The position numbers and the translations under genes were made by a program. Below, piece by piece: positions 55,334 through 63,900 of a DNA stretch of 64,000 nt. Below the pieces are notes generated by a model, which searched no databases, was not told the origin of the DNA, and worked only from the letters and a program-made list of their open reading frames with translations. Source of the DNA: Burkholderiaceae bacterium (lineage in GTDB: Bacteria > Pseudomonadota > Gammaproteobacteria > Burkholderiales > Burkholderiaceae_C); NCBI GenBank assembly GCA_030695205.1, contig JAUYTN010000038.1, forward strand, positions 46,052 through 110,051. Reading direction: 5' to 3'. Within the stretch, counting starts at the first letter, position 1, and every line of letters begins with the position of its first letter.

Positions 55334-56674
55334 ATGAGCCGCCCACACCCCTTGACCGATGCGGCGCTCACCGCCCTGCGCCAGCTGGGCAGCGTGGCCA
55401 CCAGTGCCGAGCTGCAGCAGCGCCTGGGCGTGAGCCAGCCCACCGTCTCGCGCATGCTGCGCCCGCTGCTGGCGGCGGGCCGGGTGCTGGCGGTGGGGGC
55501 CGCCCGCGCCCAGCGCTACCTGCTGCCGCGCCCCGTGGCGGGCGTGGGCACCCGCGTGCCCGTGGCCGAAATTGATGCCCATGGCCAGCCCCACCCCTTT
55601 GGCACCCTGGTGCCACTGGTGGGCGGTGGCTACTGGATGCAAGAGCACCACGGCCTCAGCGCCCGCCACCCCGGCCTGCCCTGGTTTTTGCAAGACATGC
55701 GGCCCCAGGGTTTTTTGGGCCGCACCTTTGCCCAAACCCACCCCGAGCTGGAGCTGCCCCCCCACATCAACCACTGGAGCGACGAGCACAGCCTCAAAGC
55801 CCTCGTCCACCTGGGCGACGACCAACCCGGCAACCTGGTGGTGGGCGAGCCCGCCCTGGCCCGCTACCTCAGCCGCCAATCGCCCGGCGCCACCATCACC
55901 GACCCCGCCACCGACTACCCCCGCCTGGCCCACCAGGCCATTGCAAGCGTGCTGCCCGGCTCATCGGCCGGGGGCGAGCAGCCCAAGTTCTGCGCCGTGC
56001 GCGATGGCCAACCGGTGCTGGTCAAGTTCTCCCCCGCAGGCGACCACCCTGCCGACCAACGCTGGCGCGACCTGCTGGTGTGCGAATGCCTGGCCCTGCA
56101 CACCCTGGCCAGCGCCGGCATTGCCGCCGCGCACAGCCGCATCGTGCAAGCGGCAGGCCGCGTGTTTTTGGAAAGCCGCCGGTTTGACCGCACCCCCGAG
56201 GGCGGGCGGCTGGGCCTGGTGTCATTGGAGGTGTACGACGCGCACTACATAGGCCGGGGCACCAACTGGGCCGACACCGCCCTGCGCACCGACCAGGCCG
56301 GCACAGACCGCCTCAGCCCCGCCGACGTGACCACCATCTGCCTGCTGGAGGCCTACGGCGTCCTCATTGGCAACACCGACCGCCACCACGGCAACATCTC
56401 GCTGCTGCTGCAACACAACCAGTGGCGGCTGTCACCCGCCTACGACATGCTGCCCATGCTCTACGCCCCCATCAGCGGCGAACTGGTCGAGCGCCAACTG
56501 GCCGTCCGCCCCCTGCAACCCACCGCCGCCACCCAGGCCGTGTGGCCCCAGGCACTGGCGCTGGCCCGCCAGTTTTGGGCCACCGCCGCCGCAGACGAAC
56601 GCATTTCAGCCCCATTCAGGGCCACGGCCCAGGCCAACCTGCAGGCCCTGCCCCACCCGCACACCGCCCCCTAG
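55334..56674 (+). CDS. HipA-family kinase, YjjJ (HipH) type
   Basis: 446 residues. An N-terminal winged helix-turn-helix (SAELQQRLGVSQPTVSRML) is fused to a HipA-like kinase: PGSSAGGEQPKF as the P-loop-like segment, VLVKFSPAG with the ATP lysine, the catalytic LIGNTDRHHGNISLLL and metal-binding LSPAYDMLPML. It therefore resembles E. coli YjjJ/HipH, which acts without an adjacent HipB. ATG 55334 fits the HTH start; an earlier start at 55271 adds 21 residues. Targets of the family are aminoacyl-tRNA synthetases or DNA metabolism; glnS follows after 9 nt. Confidence 0.85.
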   Translation: MSRPHPLTDAALTALRQLGSVATSAELQQRLGVSQPTVSRMLRPLLAAGRVLAVGAARAQRYLLPRPVAGVGTRVPVAEIDAHGQPHPFGTLVPLVGGGYWMQEHHGLSARHPGLPWFLQDMRPQGFLGRTFAQTHPELELPPHINHWSDEHSLKALVHLGDDQPGNLVVGEPALARYLSRQSPGATITDPATDYPRLAHQAIASVLPGSSAGGEQPKFCAVRDGQPVLVKFSPAGDHPADQRWRDLLVCECLALHTLASAGIAAAHSRIVQAAGRVFLESRRFDRTPEGGRLGLVSLEVYDAHYIGRGTNWADTALRTDQAGTDRLSPADVTTICLLEAYGVLIGNTDRHHGNISLLLQHNQWRLSPAYDMLPMLYAPISGELVERQLAVRPLQPTAATQAVWPQALALARQFWATAAADERISAPFRATAQANLQALPHPHTAP

Positions 56675-56683
56675 AATCAAATG

Positions 56684-58534
56684 ATGAATTCAGCCAACGC
56701 CACCCCTGCCAGCGCCGCAGCAACCGACGCCAAGCCCAGCAACTTCCTGCGCCAGATCATTGAAAAAGACCTGGAGCAAGGCACCTACGCCCAGCGCCGC
56801 TGGGCAGGCACCCCCGGCGACGCCGCGCACCACGCCGCTGGCCCGCTGGACCCGGCCAAGATCCGCACCCGTTTTCCACCCGAGCCCAACGGCTACCTGC
56901 ACGTGGGCCACGCCAAAAGCATTTGCCTGAACTTTGGCCTGGCACGCGACTACGGCGGCGTGTGCCACATGCGCTTTGACGACACCAACCCCGAGAAGGA
57001 AGACACCGAATACGTCAACAGCATTCTGGACGCCGTGCAGTGGCTGGGCTTTGGCTGGGAAGCCAACGGCCAGAACCATTTGTTCCAGGCCAGCGACTAC
57101 TTTGACTTCATGTACCGCGCGGCTGAATACCTGATTGAAGCCGGCCACGCCTACGTGGACGAACAAACGCCAGACGAAATGCGCGCCAACCGGGGCGACT
57201 TTGGCAAGCCCGGCGTGGACAGCCCCTTCCGCACCCGCACCCCAGCCGAGAACCTGGCCCGCTTCCGCGAAATGCGCGACGGCGTGCACCCAGACGGCAG
57301 CATGGTGTTACGCGCCAAAATTGACATGGCCAGCCCCAACATCAACATGCGGGACCCGGCCATTTACCGCATCCGCCGCGCCACCCACCACAACACCGGC
57401 GACAAATGGTGCATTTACCCCATGTACACCTTTGCGCACCCCATTGAGGACGCGCTGGAGCAAATCACCCACAGCATTTGCACGCTGGAATTTGAAGACC
57501 AACGCCCGTTTTACGACTGGCTGATGGACCGCCTGTGCGAAACGACGAAACGACCTGACGGGCAGGTCGTGGGCGGCCTGCTGGCCGCACCCGCCCCCAA
57601 GCAGTACGAATTTGCCCGCCTGAACCTGACCTACGTGATCACCAGCAAACGCAAGCTGGCCGCGCTGGTGAACGAAGGCAAGGTCAACGGCTGGGACGAC
57701 CCCCGCATGCCAACCATCGTCGGCCTGCGCCGCCGGGGCTACACCCCTGCCGCGCTGCAAGCCTTTGCCGAGCGCATTGGCGTGACCAAAAGCGACAGCT
57801 GGATTGACTACAGCACCCTGGAAGGCTGCCTGCGCGAAGACCTGGAGCTGAAAGCCCACCGCGGCATGGCCGTGCTGAACCCCGTGAAACTGGTGCTGAC
57901 CAACTGGGACGAGGTGTTTGCAGCCCAAGGCGGCGCGGCCTACCTGGACCCCTGCACCCTGCCCGCCCTGCCCCACCCTGTTGAGGGCGCAGAAAACCCT
58001 GTGCGCCACTTTTCAATTGGCAAAGAGGTGTGGATTGAGCGGGAAGACTTTGAAGAAGTGCCCCCCAAGGGCTACAAGCGCCTGTTCCCTGGCAACAAGG
58101 TGCGCCTGAAGGGCGGCCATGTCATTGAGTGCACCGGCTGCACCAAAGACGCCAACGGCACCATCACCGAAGTGCTGGCCACCGTTGTGCCCGACACCAA
58201 AAGCGGCACCCCCGGCGCAGACAGCGTGAAGGTGAAAGCCGCCATCACCTGGGTGGGCGTGGCCGACGGCGTGAGCGCCGAAGTGCGCATGTACGACCGC
58301 CTGTTTGTGGACGCCCAGCCCGACGCAGGCGGCAAAGACTTTCTGGAAAGCCTGAACCCCAACAGCCTGAAGGTGGTGACCGCGATTGTTGAACCTTCAT
58401 TGGCGAATGCGCAGCCTGACCAGAAGTTTCAGTTTGAGCGGCATGGTTACTTTGTGGCCGACCGGGTGGACCATGCGGCGGGGAAGCCGGTGTTTAACTT
58501 GGCGGTGGGGTTGAAGGATAGTTGGGGTCGTTAA
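56684..58534 (+). CDS. glnS: Glutaminyl-tRNA synthetase
   Basis: 616-residue class I synthetase. The HIGH-type motif is FPPEPNGYLHVGHAKS and the KMSKS-type motif VITSKRKL, with MRFDDTNPEKEDTEYV between. It charges tRNA-Gln. ATG 56684 is one codon inside a possible ATG at 56681. The last ~150 nt (from about 58385) switch from C-ending to G/T-ending codons, unlike the rest of the gene, which suggests a recombination junction; protein sequence still looks normal. The next gene starts 6 nt after the stop. Confidence 0.95.
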   Translation: MNSANATPASAAATDAKPSNFLRQIIEKDLEQGTYAQRRWAGTPGDAAHHAAGPLDPAKIRTRFPPEPNGYLHVGHAKSICLNFGLARDYGGVCHMRFDDTNPEKEDTEYVNSILDAVQWLGFGWEANGQNHLFQASDYFDFMYRAAEYLIEAGHAYVDEQTPDEMRANRGDFGKPGVDSPFRTRTPAENLARFREMRDGVHPDGSMVLRAKIDMASPNINMRDPAIYRIRRATHHNTGDKWCIYPMYTFAHPIEDALEQITHSICTLEFEDQRPFYDWLMDRLCETTKRPDGQVVGGLLAAPAPKQYEFARLNLTYVITSKRKLAALVNEGKVNGWDDPRMPTIVGLRRRGYTPAALQAFAERIGVTKSDSWIDYSTLEGCLREDLELKAHRGMAVLNPVKLVLTNWDEVFAAQGGAAYLDPCTLPALPHPVEGAENPVRHFSIGKEVWIEREDFEEVPPKGYKRLFPGNKVRLKGGHVIECTGCTKDANGTITEVLATVVPDTKSGTPGADSVKVKAAITWVGVADGVSAEVRMYDRLFVDAQPDAGGKDFLESLNPNSLKVVTAIVEPSLANAQPDQKFQFERHGYFVADRVDHAAGKPVFNLAVGLKDSWGR

Positions 58535-58540
58535 CAGTCA

Positions 58541-59737
58541 ATGACAAAAAGATCTCCGATAAGGACCCTCTGCATATATTCCGGCTGTGGAGGTCTTGAC
58601 CTAGGCTTTGCGAATGCTGGCTACTCCATCCAAACTGCAATTGACCACAACAAATTTGCAGTATCAGCGCACCAGCGCAATATGCCAGGAGTCGCAGTTG
58701 AAGGCGACCTCACCCAACCTATTGACTTCGGTTCAACTGAATACGACGTTGTAATCGGCGGCCCGCCCTGCCAAGGTTTTTCACTGGCTGGTAAACGTCG
58801 GCTAGATGACCCACGCAACAGCCATATTGCACGGTTCGTTGAAATAGCAATCTCTGTCCGTCCAAAGTTAATAGTGATGGAAAACGTACCCGGTCTACTG
58901 TACGGTGACTTGGCCAAACATCATGAGAAGGCAAATGCGACACTACGAGCCAATGGTTTTCGAACGAAAACCATCAAAATAGACACTTCAGAATTCGGTG
59001 TTCCGCAACATCGAACGCGTGTAGTTCTTGTGGGATGGACAGCTTCTCGATCAGATATTGATTTAGTTGGTAACGCTGCGAAAGCGAATGTGCGACAAGC
59101 CCTGTCTGGCCTCACAAGCACAACTCCCGATCACGCCAAGCGTCTACTACCCACAACTTCAAAGGACTTTCTAATTGCAAACAAGATAGGTCCTGGCATG
59201 AAATTAAGCAATGTAAGAGCAGGCGTTAGAAACGTTCACACCTGGCAGATACCTGAAGTATTTGGGGAAATAACACAGAAAGAGCATAGCGTTTTAGACG
59301 CAATGTTGCGCCTACGCAGACTTGAAAGACGACGCGATTTCGGCGATGCAGACCCCGTAAGTGTCTCTACACTTTCAGAATACATTGGCTTTAGCACACA
59401 GATTACAATAAAAAATTTATTGACTAAAAATTATGTACGCCGCATCGACAAAAAATATGTTGATTTGACCCATACATTTAATGGGAAATATCGCAGACTA
59501 AACTGGGACAACATCAGCTACACAGTTGACACTTATTTCGGAAATCCGAAATATTTTCTACACCCCACAGAACATCGTGGTCTTACTGTCCGGGAAGCAG
59601 CCCGCCTTCAAACATTTCCAGATTCATTCGAGTTTACCGGACCAGAAGTGGAGAAATATAAAATGATCGGCAACGCTGTACCACCACAATTTGCAAGGAC
59701 AATTGCCGAACAACTCAGAACACTACTTCTGGACTAA
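58541..59737 (+). CDS. C5-cytosine DNA methyltransferase
   Basis: 398-residue Dcm-type methyltransferase that puts a methyl group on C5 of cytosine in DNA. Motif I SGCGGLDLGFANAG, motif IV GGPPCQGFSLAGKRR with catalytic Cys77, motif VI MENVPG, motif VIII QHRTR, motif X GNAVPPQFA. The target-recognition region (~residues 210-320) is unlike any I know and includes a winged-helix-like stretch. No restriction endonuclease is adjacent. AT-richer than glnS; starts 6 nt after it. First gene of the putative conflict operon. Confidence 0.93.
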   Translation: MTKRSPIRTLCIYSGCGGLDLGFANAGYSIQTAIDHNKFAVSAHQRNMPGVAVEGDLTQPIDFGSTEYDVVIGGPPCQGFSLAGKRRLDDPRNSHIARFVEIAISVRPKLIVMENVPGLLYGDLAKHHEKANATLRANGFRTKTIKIDTSEFGVPQHRTRVVLVGWTASRSDIDLVGNAAKANVRQALSGLTSTTPDHAKRLLPTTSKDFLIANKIGPGMKLSNVRAGVRNVHTWQIPEVFGEITQKEHSVLDAMLRLRRLERRRDFGDADPVSVSTLSEYIGFSTQITIKNLLTKNYVRRIDKKYVDLTHTFNGKYRRLNWDNISYTVDTYFGNPKYFLHPTEHRGLTVREAARLQTFPDSFEFTGPEVEKYKMIGNAVPPQFARTIAEQLRTLLLD

Positions 59738-59741
59738 ATTT

Positions 59742-60737
59742 ATGCCCCTTCTGTTTGAACAATGGAAAGAAGAAATTTCACGGGAAGAAGAATGTTCAAA
59801 ATTAGTCAATCGCTATAGTCTTTACGCTCGACAGCTATTCACCGCATATGAACCACTCTTAAGAGACGAACCTCTTACAGATCGTATATTTTTAGGCCGT
59901 CTTGATCGCTGGTTGCGAAACTGGCAGTCTGATGATGACCGATGGGATGCATTTCGGTTCGTCGATCACATATTCTTTGTAGGATCTTCGGAATTTCAAG
60001 AGTTATTCCGAGTTGCTTTCGAAACGAACTTGTGGGGCTGGGTCGCAGAGGACGTTGGCGGAAACCCGGCCTCCAAAGCAACTCGCATGACCGTTGAAGT
60101 TTTGTTAAAAAAAACATGGTGCTGCCCAATCACCGATAGCTTCCGAATCAATTCCTTCCGGCACTTCAATCATATTGAGACACCCGACTACTTCCCAGAC
60201 TGGCGATCACTTGAAAAATTCGGTGATAAGGCCAAGATCAAAAAGTACCTCGCCGATGCCAATATTGAGAGAATCGTTCTGCTGGAGGACTTTGTGGGAT
60301 CTGGAAATCAGGCGACAGATGCAATTGAATTTGCAGCGTCCTTGGGATTACCTGTTCTTATACTCCCACTAATCATTGGCAAGAGGGGGCATGCAAAGTT
60401 CAGTGCACTCGCCACCAAGCACAAAAATCTCACTTACTCACCCGTGATTTGGTTGGACTCTAATTTCATAGTGAGTGCGGATGCTCAAGCTGGCGAAGCT
60501 GATGAGAAAACCATGCAGAGACGCTTAATTTCTAACTATGCGCAAATTACGACGGATAGCCATCCTTATGGGTATGAGCAGGCTAAATTCTCCGAAAATC
60601 AAGGATATCTTGTCGTGCTCTACACGAATTGTCCTAATAACACCGTTAATCCAATTCATGCTGATTTGGAATCCCAAGGAATAAGTGGTGCTTGGACACC
60701 TCTTTTCCCAAGATCTGGAAGGGCGAAGAAAAAGTGA
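59742..60737 (+). CDS. Phosphoribosyltransferase-like conflict-system protein
   Basis: 331 residues. An N-terminal helical region (LFEQWKEEISREEECSKLVN, ~residues 4-23 onwards) precedes a PRTase-type domain whose PRPP-loop motif is IVLLEDFVGSGNQATDAI (residues 178-195), with the acidic pair Glu182-Asp183 and the Gly-Ser-Gly loop intact. No nucleotide-salvage or pyrimidine enzyme resembles the rest. PRTase-like domains of this kind have been noted near ATPases in predicted bacterial conflict systems. ATG 59742 follows the methyltransferase stop by 4 nt. Possible role: an effector or nucleotide-modifying enzyme. Confidence 0.7.
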   Translation: MPLLFEQWKEEISREEECSKLVNRYSLYARQLFTAYEPLLRDEPLTDRIFLGRLDRWLRNWQSDDDRWDAFRFVDHIFFVGSSEFQELFRVAFETNLWGWVAEDVGGNPASKATRMTVEVLLKKTWCCPITDSFRINSFRHFNHIETPDYFPDWRSLEKFGDKAKIKKYLADANIERIVLLEDFVGSGNQATDAIEFAASLGLPVLILPLIIGKRGHAKFSALATKHKNLTYSPVIWLDSNFIVSADAQAGEADEKTMQRRLISNYAQITTDSHPYGYEQAKFSENQGYLVVLYTNCPNNTVNPIHADLESQGISGAWTPLFPRSGRAKKK

Positions 60738-62770
60738 AAAAACCGACCAAGAACCCATTTTCGGAATCACCGCTGACAGAGCACATCGCCGCTGATGACT
60801 TCGTCCGTATCTTTAGTCCAGAACTAGTGAAGCAAGTGATGTCTTTGTTTGACCGAGGGAACGTGATTCTGAAAGGCACGCCTGGGTCAGGAAAGACAAT
60901 GCTGTTGTCCCTTTTTAAGCTGGATACTCGCATAGCATATGCCCGGGAAAAGAAACCTTTCCCGGTTCCCAAAGAAAATCTCACCTTTATTTCGGCAGAG
61001 ATCAACTTGACACGAGTGCGTGCATACGACATAGCGCATCGCTTATCGCAGTCATCAACTGAAGACGAAAAACGCAGTCTTGCTTTTTCTTTTGGAGATT
61101 ACTTTAATCATCATTTAGTTCGCTCATTGCTAGTAAACTTAAAACTTCTTTGCACCACGCCACAGGAAAATTTGAGGACTGAATGCGGTGTTAGCTTAGT
61201 GGAATACGACTTAGACGGCTTAGCAGAGCGAATCTCGGGAAGCGGATCTTGGATGGGGGGCCTCAAAGGGGTTAAGACCTTTGATCAACTGGTTTCTATG
61301 ATCGACCAGCGAATTTCCGACTACCGTGGGTATTTCAGTCTAAATCGTGATCTTCCTCAAAGAGTACTGGAAACAAGGACTGAAATTGGAGAGCCTCTCT
61401 CGGAGGTTGCAGGAGTTCTAAAGGAAATGGCTTTTATCTCTGCGAAGACAAATGTCATTGCCGTTGTAGATCAACTTGAAGAGCTATATCAAATTGAAGA
61501 CCACTATGAAATGAGCGGTTTGTTCAGGCAAGTGGTAAACAGAGCACTGGGGCTACGCGACGGAAGAGTCTCATACCGAATTGGTACCCGTTCATACGCG
61601 TGGAGTAGCGAACTCAAAATGTTTGGAGCCAGCCAACCTCTTGAGGAAACACGGGACTTCATTGTCGAAGACATCGATCTGATCTTAAAACGCGATGAAA
61701 CTGGAAGATGGTATTTCCCCGCACTCGCATGTGATGTATTCCAGAAAAGGTTGGAAGCGGCAGGCTATATCGGACACTCCAAGTTCGCCAAAGAGGCATT
61801 TCGCGAATTTGTCGGCAAACCATTGGATCGCGGAAGTTTAGCGCGTCTTTATGCTGGAAAATCACCAGAGCGAATTCTAAGAATCAATACAGATTGGCCT
61901 GCTGCATGGAAAACATTTTTGAATGAACTTGTGAAGCGTGATCCGCTTTCTGCCAAATTCGGAGAAGCTTGGGTCCAACAAAAGGGTAAGCAGAGTCTTA
62001 TTCAGAATCATGAATTTTATCCATTACCGTGGGAAAGCACCTCAAAAAAATGGTGGCGAAAAGAGCGCAACGAGCTGGCGTTATCACAGATCGCCGCCGC
62101 TGCCGGGCAGAGGATGATTTGGTCGGGAGATGACGATATATTGGAACTTAGCGGCGGCAATACATTGGGATTCATAACAATATGCAAGCATGTTTGGCAA
62201 GCATGGATGAGAACTGAAGAGTTTGAATTTGATTCGAAATTGAAACCAAGCGCTATTCCACCTCAGGTGCAAGCCAGTGGAATATTTGATGCAAGTCGCA
62301 TGTGGGTCGAGAAGATTTCACCACAAAGATATAACGGCAGCACTCGTCAGAAAATTGTATTGGCACTAGCTCATTGGTTTCGGCGAAAGCTAGCCACTGA
62401 CATGAGTATGTCCAACCCTGGTCACAACGGTTTTTCTCTTTCCGTGGAAGATCTTGCGCGCTTCCCTCAATTGGAAGCATTGCTCAATTTGTGTTGTGAC
62501 TTTGGAGACCTAGTTAGTTACGCTCATACAACAAAGACCTCTGACAAAAAAGAAAGAAGAAAGTGGTACCTAGCACCACTTTCTTCACCCTTTTATCGTA
62601 TTCCGCATATTCACACCAAAGAACCAATTTATGCAACTGCAATTGAAGTTATGCATTTGCTAGCAAATCAATTGTCCGAAGGTACTTGGGGCGTTTCCTT
62701 GAAAATTGAGCCAACAATAAATGGCAACTTGGACTCAAACCAAATGTCACTATTTTCAAAAGGTGATTAA
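60734..62770 (+). CDS. ORC/CDC6-like AAA+ ATPase of the conflict operon
   Basis: About 678 residues from GTG 60734, which overlaps the previous stop by 4 nt (GTGA); an ATG at 60692 inside the upstream gene is an alternative. The N-terminal P-loop domain has Walker A GTPGSGKTMLL (residues 48-55 for the core) and Walker B VIAVVDQLEELY (Asp246, Glu249-250). The order of strands resembles ORC/CDC6-type AAA+ ATPases. The C-terminal ~350 residues show no recognised domain and could be sensor or effector. Composition is AT-rich, as for its neighbours. Confidence 0.75.
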   Translation: MKKPTKNPFSESPLTEHIAADDFVRIFSPELVKQVMSLFDRGNVILKGTPGSGKTMLLSLFKLDTRIAYAREKKPFPVPKENLTFISAEINLTRVRAYDIAHRLSQSSTEDEKRSLAFSFGDYFNHHLVRSLLVNLKLLCTTPQENLRTECGVSLVEYDLDGLAERISGSGSWMGGLKGVKTFDQLVSMIDQRISDYRGYFSLNRDLPQRVLETRTEIGEPLSEVAGVLKEMAFISAKTNVIAVVDQLEELYQIEDHYEMSGLFRQVVNRALGLRDGRVSYRIGTRSYAWSSELKMFGASQPLEETRDFIVEDIDLILKRDETGRWYFPALACDVFQKRLEAAGYIGHSKFAKEAFREFVGKPLDRGSLARLYAGKSPERILRINTDWPAAWKTFLNELVKRDPLSAKFGEAWVQQKGKQSLIQNHEFYPLPWESTSKKWWRKERNELALSQIAAAAGQRMIWSGDDDILELSGGNTLGFITICKHVWQAWMRTEEFEFDSKLKPSAIPPQVQASGIFDASRMWVEKISPQRYNGSTRQKIVLALAHWFRRKLATDMSMSNPGHNGFSLSVEDLARFPQLEALLNLCCDFGDLVSYAHTTKTSDKKERRKWYLAPLSSPFYRIPHIHTKEPIYATAIEVMHLLANQLSEGTWGVSLKIEPTINGNLDSNQMSLFSKGD

Positions 62771-62775
62771 TCAGA

Positions 62776-63765
62776 ATGAAACGGCCTTGGAATTTAGTTC
62801 GCAAAGCTCTCTGTGAAGTTAATCAGGATGAATGGGGGTTCATCGGTTGTCTTTCATTTGAGGACCGATTCGATGCAGTTTCTCGACAATGTGACATGTT
62901 GTCCGCAGAAAGTCTTTGGTTTAAGTTTCATAACCGACGATCCTCTGCTGCCGCAATTATTCTCGATAAAATCTCAAAGAATGAACAAAAATTGTCTCGA
63001 CTCCCAAATTGGACCTACACAGTTGAAGAGCATCCATTACTGGGAAATTTGGCTGGAATTAGAAAAGGCTTTGAAAATCTTTTGAACTCCGGAATAAGTC
63101 GAATAATATTAGACATCTCATGCCTACCAAAAGCCGTTTTTTTTCCATTACTGCGTTTTGCCATTGAAGCAGAGCAACTGAAAGACATCGTTATTGGATA
63201 TTCGTTGCCGGAGAAATATTCAGAAAGCCCCTTAGCTGCCGAATTGAATCCAATGATGGGCTTGCCGGGCATGATGCCTCAGCAAACCGATTCGGAACAA
63301 GATCCGATGTTATTTATTGCAAGCATCGGATATCTTCCATTTGATGTTCAGGAACTCGAACAACAGTTCGGAGGAAAAACACCAATGGAAGTCATATTCC
63401 CGTTCCCCTCTTCTAATCCCGCTTATCAGAGAAACTGGGATTTGATGCAGCAGCTATTTAGCGATCAAAGCCCTGGGGAGAAATCACCGCGCCGGGTTGA
63501 CGCCCGGGATATGTCTCGCGTATATGACATTATTTGTACTGAAGATAGCAGAGTTGACGGACCAGTTTTGCTTCTTCCCTTTGGACCAAAGCCACATGCC
63601 GCAGCAATGGCGATTCGCGCGATACAACGTGGGCATGAGGTGTATTACACACAACCAAAGTACTACAACCCAGAGTACTCGTCGGGTGTCAAGAAGCACT
63701 CCTGTGGCGATGAAGAAAGTTATGCGTATTGGGTTAAATCCGACGGTGTGATGCTGTACGAGTAA
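62776..63765 (+). CDS. Unrecognised two-part protein of the conflict operon
   Basis: 329 residues, starting 5 nt after the ATPase stop. The N-terminal ~160 residues look Rossmann-like (GFIGCLSFEDRFDAVSRQ near the start, then RIILDISCLPKAVFFPLLRF around residues 109-128, DISCLPK at 113-119); the C-terminal half has VLLLPFGPKPHAAAMAIRAI then VYYTQPKYYNPEYSSGV. I cannot name a family. By position it could sense a signal or partner with the ATPase. It is the last gene of the operon. Confidence 0.7.
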   Translation: MKRPWNLVRKALCEVNQDEWGFIGCLSFEDRFDAVSRQCDMLSAESLWFKFHNRRSSAAAIILDKISKNEQKLSRLPNWTYTVEEHPLLGNLAGIRKGFENLLNSGISRIILDISCLPKAVFFPLLRFAIEAEQLKDIVIGYSLPEKYSESPLAAELNPMMGLPGMMPQQTDSEQDPMLFIASIGYLPFDVQELEQQFGGKTPMEVIFPFPSSNPAYQRNWDLMQQLFSDQSPGEKSPRRVDARDMSRVYDIICTEDSRVDGPVLLLPFGPKPHAAAMAIRAIQRGHEVYYTQPKYYNPEYSSGVKKHSCGDEESYAYWVKSDGVMLYE

Positions 63766-63821
63766 CGATCTTCCTGAAAGAAGATATGGGCACAGATATC
63801 ACCTGAACTAGCTCATTGCTT

Positions 63822-63863
63822 ATGCAAGCCCAATCCATCCTCCACTTCTGGTTCACAGAGCGT
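63822..63863 (+). pseudogene. Truncated start of a DUF924-family gene
   Basis: ATG at 63822 codes MQAQSILHFWFTER, very like the N terminus of DUF924 proteins (which begin with an I-L-x-F-W-F-x-E motif). The reading frame then changes to unrelated sequence. It probably marks the right flank disrupted when the operon was inserted. Confidence 0.4.
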
Positions 63864-63900
63864 ATCTGTTCAGGTACCCCCAACGGCAAGGACCTCAGCG

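Noticed and set aside
58541..59737. Classical type II restriction-modification system
   Set aside because: The methyltransferase is clear, but neither neighbouring protein shows a nuclease motif such as PD-(D/E)XK, HNH or PLD that I can see.
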